Part shown: piece by piece, positions 12,520 to 24,500 of the stretch
Numbering within the stretch: the stretch's first letter is position 1
Layout: each line of letters begins with the position of its first letter
NCBI RefSeq assembly: GCF_949987515.2
Contig: NC_082684.1
Coordinates: forward strand, 15,429,701-15,493,700
Direction: 5' to 3'
Source of the DNA: Delphinus delphis
Lineage: Eukaryota; Chordata; Mammalia; Artiodactyla; Delphinidae
Length of the DNA: 64,000 nt
The notes under the pieces: generated by a model
What the model was told of the DNA's origin: nothing
Database searches by the model: none
The model's input: the letters and a program-made list of their open reading frames with translations, nothing else
Made by a program: the position numbers and the translations under genes

Positions 12520-15500
12520 AGAATACTACTCAGCCATAAAAAAGAGTGAAATTTTACCATTTGCAACAACATGAATGGACTTGGAGTGTATTATGCATAA
12601 TGAAATAAGTCAGAGAAAGACAAATACTATATGATGTCACTTATATATGTAATCTAAAAAATACAACAAACTAGTGAATATAACAAAAAAGAAACAGACA
12701 CAGATATAGATAACAAACTAGTGGTTACCAGTGGGGAGAGGGAATGAAGGATGGGCAAGACAGGGACAGGGGATTAAGAGACACAAACTATTATGTATAA
12801 AATAAGCTACAAGAATATATTGTACAACACAGGAAATATAGCCAATATTTTATAACCATAAATGGAGTATATAACATTTAAAAATTGTGAATTATTATGT
12901 TGTACACCTATAACTTATACAGTATTGTATATCAACTATATCTCAATTAAAGACTTACATCTATCAAATTTATCACCAATTTCATCAATACTATTAGTAT
13001 TATGAAAATGGTTTTGACCCTATAGACTCCTAGAAAGGACTTCCCCAGGAATCTCTGAACCACACTTTGAGAAATGTTGATAATTAGAATGATTTGGGGG
13101 CCTTTCTTCCCACTCATTCCCTCATTCCCATGAGGCAAATGAGTATGGCTGTCTCAGCCCCTTCTGGGTCTCTTTAGAAGTCAACTTTCCTATAAGATGC
13201 CCACATTCTCTTCCCTGCTGTGTAGAGCAGGCTCTCCTGGGTAGGGTACACTACAGGATGGATTAGTCTGTGTAACTCAGAGATAGAACAATATTAAGTC
13301 CTTTTGGTCATAATCTAGAGCCACATGCTCCAATTCTGCTTTTATCAATAATAAAATTAATGGTTTATCCTCCATTTGTGTGAATCTTGTATCTACTTTT
13401 CAGTTGGTTCTCAAATTGGAGAAACAGGAGTGTTATTTATTAGTCCCATAAAACCCTGATATAACATCCACAGATTGATCCAAACTCATGCTTTATATAT
13501 ATTTTTTCACATGCTTTATATTTGAAATTCTTATTCAAAGTGCTTCCAAGATTTGGCTCCTAAAGAAAAGAGGCTTTTTCATTCATTGCTTATAGCTGAA
13601 AAATAACTAAACTGTTTTCAAAACACAGGGATGTTGATACATTTGTTAGTTAACTCTGAGTTAATTTTCTCCTGAATTCTACACTGCTTTTATACACAAC
13701 TATTCCACATTCTTAATATTTTAACAACATAAGAACCCATTGAAAAGTATAAAAAATAATTTCAATAGAAGTATATTTTCTATTTTTTGGTAAAACAAAA
13801 GCCTCGTAAAACTAAAAGGAAACAACAAATGAGCATCTTAACTCACGACCCTGTAATCCCCACCCCTATACATACAATAAGTCCTTCCCTGACATGGGCT
13901 GTTTGTGTCCTCCCAAAATTCATATTGAAGCCCTAATCCCCAATGTGATAGTATTTAGAAGTGGAACCTTTGGGAAGTAATTAAGACATGAGTGTGGAGT
14001 CCTCATAATTGGGATTAGTGCCCTTAAAGAAGAGACATCTGAGAGATGATCTCTCTCTCCACCATATAAGGATAGAGGAAGAAGGTATCCAGACCAGGAG
14101 GATCCCTCACTAGGAACTGAAATGGCCAGCACCTTGATCTTGGACTTCCTAGCCTCCAGAGCTGTGAGAAATAAATTTCTGTTGTTTAAGTCACCCAGGT
14201 TATGGTATTTTGTTATAGTAGCCCGAGCAGACTAAGACTTTCTCCTTCCAAAGAATAATCTTCACACTCAGGATGTGACCTGACCAGTGAGCCTTAATGG
14301 CCCCATGAACCATGGGGCCCCCTGAACATGACTTATCTGGTTTCCAGGGCAACAGCACCCCACAGTACAAGGCTTCATTCAGCGTTACAGCTGCCAAGCT
14401 TGGTGTATTAGTCTGCTTGGGCTGCCATAACAAAATACCATAGACTGAGCGGCTTAAACAATAGAAGTTTATTTTCTCACAGTTCTAGAGGCTAGAAGTC
14501 CAAGATCATGGTGTCAGCATGGTCGAGTTCTAGTGAGGACTCTCTTCCTGGCTTGCACCTTCTCACGGTGTCCTCTCATGAGAGAGAGAGAAACAGAGAC
14601 AGAGAGAGAGGGCTCAAGTACTTTCTGTTGTCTCATCTTATAAGGGCACTAATCCCATCACAAGGGCCCTATCCTCGTGAGCTCATCTAATCCTAATTAT
14701 CTCCCAAAGGCCCTATCTCTAAATACCCTCACATTGGGGGTTAGGGCTTCAACATATGAATTGGGAGGTGGGGGGAGGGGACATAACTCAGTCTGAAACA
14801 GGTGGTAATGTCCAATTCAAAGAAGACTCCAGCCTCAATGGTCAATTGTTTCAAGGCTTTCAGTTCTATAAAATTACTTTAGTAGTCTGTATCTGTTAAT
14901 CCCATACTCCTAATTTGTCCCTCCCCAACTCCCTCTCCCCTTTGGTAACCCTAAGTCTGTCTTCTATGTCTGTGAGTCTGCTCCCCAGAGCAGACAATAT
15001 TGTCCTGTAAGACAATATTGTAAATCAACTATACTTCAATAAAAAAGAAAAAAAAAGAACATCTTAGAATGTTTGTATACTTGATTGATGGGTATGGACT
15101 TAATTTATGTAATCTCTAGGAATTTTAGACTGAAACTAACATGTTTTTGACAACCTTACATGCAGTTTTTCAAACTTGTTATTATAAAATACGTGCTGAT
15201 GTTAAATAAATTTAAATGCATGTTTAAAAATCTCATAATTACAAATAGCCTCCAAATGGCTTGTACCAATGTACACTCCCAGCAACAATGTTCATACGTG
15301 ACCTCTGTTCCTCCACACCCTTGACAACCTTAAATGCCACGGAACTTATTCATTTTTGTTAACTGATTAAGTAAAAACTGACACTATTGTTTGAATTTTT
15401 ACTTCCTTAATCATTACTGAGGTTAGACATTCAACACACCAGGTATTTACATTTCTTTTTCTGTGAATTGTGGATTTGTGTTTTTTGCCAGTTTTCTTAT

Positions 15501-18500
15501 CCTGCCTCTTGTCCTTTTATTATTTGTTTATGCGTATGAGGGGCTTGGGTGGGAAACCACCCTCCTGGGCTCAGGAGAGCTGGAGACACAGCTGTAGCTC
15601 GGGGATCCCTGGACACCGACTGTTTTCTCCTTCCGGATGCAATGAGCCTGTGCTGATGCTGAATTCAGTTCAAAACCCAGCGAGGCCCTGTGTTTATAAA
15701 CATTCCCTTCAGAGGAGAAGCACAGATGGTTTGGTTGAGTTGTTCCAGATGTGTGTTAACCGGCGCCGGTATGAAAGGGCAGCGGGGTAGCTGAAATGCA
15801 GCTGGGGTTTGGCAGTTGTCTCATCTCTGGGGGGACTTTACTGGCGTGGAGACGGTCAGCAGCCACTGTGTGGGCTGGAAGGACAACAACGGTCACACTG
15901 TGATCTCACCTCCACAACTGCTCTGAGGAAATACCGAGTTTCCGTGTTTACATGCTTGACCAAAATGAGAATTTATAAGTTTGTGTATGCACAGGTATGT
16001 GTCTATGTGTAATTCTCCATCAATTGGAAACCACCTGAAACCCAGCAATTGTTAAGCAATGTATAAACTGAGGAAATGAAAAGAAGCCCTTTTTTCTGTC
16101 CCAGGTATGGCAAGTATGTGCCCTGTTTGATATTTTTACCTTTTTTTGTTTGGGTTTGCTTTTATTGGTATTTTTGTTTTTACAATATAGAAAAGTTAAC
16201 TTTTACGTTCTCAAATTTATCAATTTTTTTCTGTTATGGCTTTCTGACTTAGTATCATGTTCAGGAGGGTCTTCCCCATTCCAAGTTTATACAGATAATT
16301 CATCTGCATTTTCTTCTGGAACATTCATGGTTTTAAATCTTTGAGGCACCTGGTAGCAATGGGTTCTTTTAGTATAAGAAATCATTACTCATCCAGCTCT
16401 ATTTCTAAACTATTCAATAATCCAATAATCCAATTGGTTTAATAGACAATCTTTAGCACATAAATTTTCATATGTATGAATAAACACAGTTTCTATTTTT
16501 GTCCTTTAAATAATATCTTCAAGCATATAAATGTCACTTCAAGTGTATAAACAACCGTGGTATCATTTAAGTGATTTTATAGTAGCTATCAGTGGTTATT
16601 TTTGAACCAATTCACAGAATATTAACTCTAATTAGATTTTTAGTTATTTAAAACAAAACTGCAAATAAGAAAGTGAATTTTGCAATGATCCTCAAACTCT
16701 GTTATACTTCAGAATCACCTAGTGAGCTTGCTAAGCAGACAAAAATCTACATCCCACCTTCCAGGACAGCTGATTCAGAAGGCAGAAAATGGGCCTCACT
16801 CTCAAAACACTCCCAAAGTCACTTCTATTCACAGTAAAGTTCAAGGACCACAAGAATAATATTTCCTAGGGTAATGTTTCTCATTCCAAATACCTTTTAA
16901 CATAGAACAATTCAAATAAAGTTTACCATACAAAGATTTCCAGTGTATTCCTTTTCTCCTTATGTGACAATGGATTGAGGGTTAATTACTAAAGTTTGTT
17001 CCTTAGCGTTGCAGCCTACACAACATATGCCTTAAGGGATTTCTGCATGTCTATCATACTTTTCTCTGGAGGGATTCTTTCCCTTTATGTTCTCTTTTTT
17101 AAATTTATCACTTTCATTTTGGTCTTGTTTCTTCTAAATGAACATGTTGTGCTGCCTATTGTTCATTGCTTGTTCTGTACAGAAACTTGTTTAAAATGAT
17201 TTATCCTTGCTAATTTTATTTGGTTGTGGTTTTAATTTTTCTTGGGGCCTTTTGTTTATTCATTTGAAAGGAAGACCTTTATTTGAACTGTTCTATGTTA
17301 AAAGATATTTGAAATTAGAAACATTTAAATCCCTATCTCATACCATTCTCTATACCCTTCTATATGTTTGAAATACTTCATAATAAAAACTTAGTTTGAC
17401 TAATGCATACACTAAAATCTCTTATTCTGTTGGTAAATCACAGGCCAACAATCATAATTTTATAAACTGTTATCCTTTATAAGACCCCAAGGGACTATGA
17501 CCTTACTTAAGTAGCATACAACCTCAATTTTACAATAACTTTTTGAATGATATGAACCTTACCTCATAGATCCTGGCAATTCCACAAAGTAGGGCTACTT
17601 CTCCTGGAAACTTATCTAAGCCTTGTTTGAAAAGATTTAAAGCAGTCACAGGTTGATCCAATGAGATGTAAACCTAAAACCAAGATACATTTCGATAAAA
17701 GTACTGGTTCTTAAAATAATAGCATTTGTTATGACAAGTTTATAATTATTGCTTAGTAACAAATTATCTCCTAGATATTACAGTATAAAAATTTCAGAAA
17801 TCTGTTGGATTAATTTCCAATAATGATACTATACTTTTATATCCACATGTTGTATATGAAGCATTCATTCATTTATTCATTCAGCAAACACTTACTGTGG
17901 ACTTACTATTGTCACAGAGACTGGCCAGGACTAGAAAAGAAAGGATCAAGGGAAAATCTTTCTAGGATGGAACAGACATAAGTATATCTATAGGCTGGCA
18001 CTATAAAGACCAATTATGAGGCTGATTTTGAAGATGCTGGAGAAAGAGGGACGACCCATGGAAGAAGGTCTGAGAAGGAGCAGCCGGGGAGAGCCTCTGG
18101 AGATGGTGGTTTGGGAGAAGGACCCTCGGAAATAGAGGAGAAACAGATTTGTAGGGTACAGGGTCAGGGAGTTGAGAGGGTTGGCACTTGATAGTTTCTG
18201 CTTAATTAGCAACTGGAACATTAGCGTGGATAAACCATATACTTATTAGGAATTTCTAAAATAAGAGAATTATAGTTTTATGTATAGAAACATAAGATTA
18301 TGACATTTTTTTCTTCATGACCTTGGATCCTCTGTTTCTTCCTAAACATTCAGATTGTGCTTTGAAGAGGCCCAAATGGATACACAAAAAACTGCTTGCA
18401 GTGTTTACTGCTAAAGTATGAGATTAGAGGGAAGGGTATGGATGAAAACTTTTCAATTATTACCTTACATGCTTCTGAACTGCTTTTTAAAATATAGTAA

Positions 18501-21500
18501 GTATATAATTCCATATACTATGTAATATAAAATATTTAATAATTTTTAAATTAACAATCTAAAATTTTAAGAAATAATGTGGTTCCTAAAATCTGCTTGG
18601 TCTCTATTACTGAGCAATAATTCCTTCACATATTAAAGAAAATAAGTAAATTGTACCTCTATATAGTCATGTAGGCAACAGTGGATTTAAACAAATAAAT
18701 TTATGAAAAAATAGTCAAATTAGAACTATTAAATATGACTCTAGTCATATTTAACAATAGTTAAAAAGTACATTTTTTAACCATGTGGCAAGTGATTATC
18801 AATTAAGATAATAGTCAAATACTGTGACCTGAGTTATAATTTCAAGCTGTCAGAAAATTTTACTATGATGTTTAGAAAACTCTTTAAGAATTTTAACATA
18901 TAATGTATAGAAGATACTTAGAACCAGATAGCTTCAAATATTTCTGAAAAACCACTATAAACATACTAAGATTATCACAGTAAGTTTATACGGCAGAACT
19001 TCCATTTTGTTTCTTTTTAGTATGCAAACGTTAATACCATATTTTTTGAATTTTCTTTTATTTATTTTTTTATACAGCAGGTTCTTATTAGCTATCCATT
19101 TTATACGTATTAGTGCAATACCATATTTAGAAAGTAGTAGCACTTCCTTTTACATCTCATCTTCTTTTCAACCTCCTTTACCACACTTTTTTTTTTTACC
19201 ACACTTCTTAAATTTAAAAAATTCTTAAAGATATAGCAAGATGATATCCTAAGCACCACTTCAACAAATGTTCCTTTAAAGTAGCCCCGGTGAGGGTAAA
19301 GAAGTAACTTTATTCCAATACTGAAAATTCTAGGTGGCCCTTCACTTCTGTTGTGGTTTGTGGATGGTACTACAGGGCAGTGAGTCAGCTCTGGAATCAG
19401 AAATTCCTGAGTTTGAATGCTGGCAAATAGCCAAGTGAGCTTGAAAATCTTAGTTACCCTCTTTAGGTCTCCCTTTCCTTAAGAATACAAAGGAAATGTT
19501 AAAATCTGCCTCGTGGTATTGCTATGAGGGTTAAATCGCATATGGAACAGACCCGATAGGATACCTTACCACTGAGTAGGTGCTCAGTAAATGGGAAATA
19601 TTGTTTTTGTAATAATGGCAGAGCCAAAAAGTGAAGGACCTATATAAAAACAATCCCTGCTCTCTATAGTCTGCTTAGGTGGGAGACAAGTGTGCTGCAG
19701 AAAAGTGCCTCTCTGGGGCTTGTTACCCATGGGGGTAGTAAGCCTGGGGCATTTTCTTCTGTTCTAATGGGCAATATTTCAAAGGTGTTGTCTTATTTTT
19801 CACGGCAATCAACTTTTCCTGAGATGGGTATTCTCCATATGTTCTCACCTTTTCCCTTATTATTAAAAAAGAAAAACAACAACAACAAACTTAAGTCTGA
19901 ACACATTAACTTGTCAAATATTCCTAAAGAAACTGGTAACTCTCCCCATGCACTTGTCAGAATTTAAACATTTACCCTGAGAAGACAAATTCTACTCAAA
20001 TTAAGAATACTTACTTTTGCCAAGTAGAGAAATGTATCTACCATTTCCTGCTGCTTCAGGGCTGATTTAAATTGTTTTTCTGCTTCACGATACATTCCTA
20101 ACCTAAGAACAGCCATTTAAAAAATTAGACATTCAATTTAAAATAAATACTACAGCATTTATTCATACCTTGAGGATATGAATTAGAGACAAATTACATC
20201 TGTAAGAGCAAGCATGTAGCAAAGAAGGTGATGTTATACACACATACATATTAACATGTATGTTTATATAGTTTAGGAAAAAGATTCCTGTTTTCCCATA
20301 TTCACTGCCTAATGCTTAAATGGTATGTAAAGCGTCTGTCTGAAGCCTAGTCACAGCAGGACTAATAGCCGCCAGGGAGCAAGGTCACACCAGTGCACCA
20401 CCCAAAGAGCTTATGATCAGCTGACATATGTCACATGACCTCAATAAATGCTTGGAGCCTCCATTTTATTGGAAGAACTGAAGATGACATTTCTTTGAAA
20501 ACATCTGCTTTGAGATAAAAGCCCATTTTTTTAAAGTGAGGTATAATGACATACAACATTATATTAATTTCAGGTGTACAACGTAATAATTTGATATTTG
20601 CATATATTGCAAAATGATCATCACAGTAAGTCTAATTAACATCCGTCACCATACATATGTTAATATAGTTACAGAATATATACTTCATTTTGTTAATATA
20701 GTTACAGAATATAGATATAGTTACAGAATTTTTTCTTGTGATGGGAACTTTTAAGGTTTACTTTCTTAGCAACTTTCAAACATGCAATACAGGATTAACT
20801 ATTGCTGCAATGCTGTATGTGATATTCCCATGACTTGTTTATTTTGTAACAGCATGTTTGTACCTTTTGACTCCCTACACCCACTTGCCCATCCCCTACC
20901 CTCCAGCTCTGTCAACCACCAATCTGTTCTCTGTATCTATGAGCTTTGTTCTTTATTTTATTTTTTTAGATTCCTCACATAAGTGAGATCATACAGTATT
21001 TGTCTTTCTCTATGAGACTTATTTCACTTAGCATAATGCCCTAAAGGTCCATCCATACCATCACAAATGGCAAGATTTCATTCTTTTTCATGGCTGAATA
21101 ATATTCCATTGCATATATACATATATATACACACATACATATATATATATATTTCTTTATCCATTCATCTGTTGATGGACACTTAGATTGTTTCCATATC
21201 TTGGTTATTGTAAATAATGCTGCAATGAACATGGTGATGTAGATATCTTTTCTTTGAGTCAGTGTTTTCACTTTCTTCAGATAAATACCCACAACTAGAA
21301 TTGCTGAAGCATATGGTAGTTCCATTTTTAATTTTTTGAGGAAGCTCCATACTGTTTCCCATATGGCTGCACCAACTTACATTCCCACCAACAGTGCATG
21401 AGGGTTCCCTTTTCTTCACATACTACCAACACTTGCTATTTCTCATCTTTTCAATAATAGCCATTCTAACAAATGTAAGGTGATATCTCATTGCGGTTTT

Positions 21501-24500
21501 GGTTTGAGTTTCCCTGATGATTAGTGACGCTGAGCGCCCTTTCGTGTACCTGTTGGCCATCTGTAATGTCTTCTTCAGAAAAATATCTATACAGAGCCTC
21601 TGCCCATTTTTTAATCGGATTTTTTTTTTTTTACTATTGACTTCCATGAGTTTTTTTATATATGTTAGATGTTAACCCCTTTTGGATATATGATTTGCAA
21701 ATATTTTTTCCCATTTGGTAGGTTGCCTTTTCATTTTGTTCATGGTTTCCTTTGCTGTGCAGTAGCTTTTTAGTTTGAAAAAGTCTCACTTATTTATTTT
21801 TGCTTTTGTTGCCTTTGCTTTTGGTGTCAAATCCAAAAACTCATCACCAAGACCACTGTTAAGGAGCTTACTGCATATGTTTTCTTCTAGGAGTTTTATG
21901 ATTTCAGGTCTTATATTCAATCTTTAATCCATTTTGAGTTAGTTTTGTATATGGTGTAAGATGGTGATCCATCATTCTTTTGCATGTGGCTGTCCTATTT
22001 CCCAACACAATTTATTGAAGAGACTGTCCTTTCCCCATTGTACATTCTTGACTTTTTATAAATTTTTTAAATTAATTAATTAATTAATTTGTTTTTGGCT
22101 GCATTGTGTCTTCGTTGCTGCGTGCGGGCTTTCTCTAGTTGCAGTGAAGGGGGCTACTCTTCGTTGTGGTGCCTGGGCTTCTCATTGCAGTGGCTTCTCT
22201 TGTTGCAGAGCACAGGCTCTAGGCATGCGGGCTTCAGTAGTTGTGGCACTCAGGCTCAGTAGTTGAGGCTTATGGGCTCTAGAGTGCAGTCTCAGTCGTC
22301 GTGGCGCAAGGACTGTTGCTCTTCGGCATGTGGGATCTTCCCAGACCAGAGCTCGAACCCGTGTCCCCTGCATTGGAAGGTGGATTCTTAACCACTGTGC
22401 CATCAGGGAAGTCCCTCTTTTGTAAATTTATTGACCACATGTGCATGGGTTTATTTCTGGGCCCTGTATTCTGTTCCATTGATCTATGTGTCTGTTTTTA
22501 TGCCAACAGCATACTGTTTTGATCCCTATAACTTTTTAATTTAATTTAATTTAATTTATTTTTTATGCAGCAGGTTCTTATTAGTTATCTACTTTATACA
22601 ATCCCTATAGCTTTGTAATTTGGTTTGAAGTCAGGGAATGTGATGCCTCCAGCTTTGTTTTTCTTTCTCAAGGTTGTTTTAGTTCTTCAGGGTCTGTTGT
22701 GGTTCCATACAAATTTTAGGATTGTTTGTTCTATTTCTTTCAAAAATGCCATTGTAATTTTGATAGGGATTGCACTGAATCTGTAGATTGCTTCAGGTAG
22801 TATGGACATTTCAACAATAATAATTCTTCTAATCCATGAATGTGAAATATCTTTCAATTTACTTATGCCTTCATCAATTTTTTTATCAATATCTTATAGT
22901 TTTTGGTGTACAGGTGTCTCAACTCCTTGGCTAAATTTATTCCAAGTTATTTTATTTTTTGATGCTATTGTAATTGGGACTGTTTTCTTAATTTCTCTGA
23001 TAGTTTGTTATTAGTGTACAGAAAGCAACAAATTTCTGTATATTCATTTTGTATCCTACAAATTTACTGAATTCACTTATTAGTTCCAATAGTTTTTTGG
23101 TGGAGTCTTTAGGATATTCTATATATAGTATCATGTCATCTGTAAACAGACAGTTTTACTTCTTCCTTTCTGATTTGGATGCCTTTTATTTCTTTTTCTT
23201 GCCTAAACTTCTCTGGATAGGACTTCTAATACTATGTTGAATAAAAATGGTGAGAGTGGGCATCCTTATCTTATTCCTCATCTTAGAGCAAAATCTTTCA
23301 GATTTCCACCAATGAGTATGACTTTAGCTGCAGGCTTGTCATGTATGGCCTTTACTATATTGAGGTACATTTGCTCTACACCTGCTTTGTTAGGAATTTT
23401 TATCATAACTGGATGTTGAATTTTGTCAAATGCTTTTTCTGCATCTACTGAGATGATCATGTGATTTTTATCCTTCATTTTGTTAATGTGGTGTATCACA
23501 TTGGTTGATTTGCATATATTGAACCATCCCTGCATCCCTGGAATAAATCCCACTTAATCATTATTATGATCCTTTTAGTGTAATGTTGAATTTGATGTGC
23601 TAATATTTTGTTGAGGATTTTTGCATCTATGTTCATCAGTGATATTGGCCTGTAATTTTCTTTTCTTGCGGTGTCCTTATTTGGTTTAGGACATTACCAT
23701 TATCAGGGTAATGCTGGCCCCATAAAATAAGTTCAAAAGTGTTCCCTCCTCTTCTATTTTGTGAAACAGTTTGAGAAAGATTGGTATTAATTCTTCTTTG
23801 AATGGCAGAATTTACCTGTGAAGCTCTCTTGTCCTGAATTTTTGTTTGTAGGGAGTTTTTATATTACTGATTCAATCTCCTTACTAGTACTTGGTCTGTT
23901 CAGATTTTCTATTTCTATGACTCAGTCCTGGAAGATTTTATGTTTCTAGTAATGCATCCATTTCTTCTAGGCTGTCCAATTTGGTGGCCTATAATTGTTC
24001 ATAGTAGTCTCTTATGATCCTCTGTATTTCTGTGGTATCAGTGGTAACATCTCCTCTTTCATTTCTGATTGTATTTATTTGAGTACTCTATTTTCTTGGT
24101 GAGTCTAGCTAAAGTTCTGTTAATTTTGTTTATCTTTTCAAAGAACTAGTTCTTGGTTTCATCGATCTTTTCTACTGTCTTTTTAATCTCTATTTCATTT
24201 ATTTCTGCTCTGATCTTTGTTATTTCCTTCTTTCTACTAACTCTGGGTTTCATTTGTCCTTCTTTTTCTAGTTCCTTGAGGAGTAAAGTTAGGTTGTTTA
24301 TCTGAGAATTTTCTTGTTTCTTGAGTAGGCATTTATTGCTAGGAACTTCCCTCTTAGGACCGCTTTTGCTGCATCCCATAAGTTTTGGTGTGTTGTATTT
24401 CCATTTTCACTTATTTCAAGGTATTTTTTGACTTTGCATAAACCCATTTTTAAACTTTAAACAATTTTGAAGTAAATAGTAATTGCCACTCGAGTAAAAC

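Larger units (their letters stand above)
9801..12955 (+). mobile_element. 5'-inverted (twin-primed) L1 with three nested insertions
   Basis: From about 9801 to 10373 the sequence is antisense L1 ORF2. From 10370 to about 12955 it is sense ORF2, 3' UTR and 3' end (TATATCAACTATATCTCAAT). The two parts meet at GCAT (10370-10373), shared by both, and the inverted part ends near the ORF2 position where the sense part starts. This is the twin-priming pattern. ORF2 is broken by stops and indels. Nested inside are a CHR SINE in the inverted arm, a CHR SINE at 11076-11209, an MER1-like element at 11560-11789, and a (CA)n run. Confidence 0.9.
20530..24430 (-). mobile_element. Long antisense L1 (L1MA-like), 5' truncated, in TTC8 intron 7
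   Basis: Antisense L1 3' UTR at about 20530-20900, then reversed ORF2 to about 24430, recognisable by reversed RT motifs near 23230-23560 (minus-strand frame with [13 protein letters not shown]). Many stops and indels. It carries a CHR SINE at 22067-22416 and a 65-bp L1 scrap at 22536-22600, and an AT-rich (TA/CATA) run at about 21108-21152. Confidence 0.88.

Noticed and set aside
15470..15790. 106-codon frame in the GC-rich island
   Set aside because: It starts in repeat-like sequence and no family is recognised; reported as an unexplained island and not as a gene.
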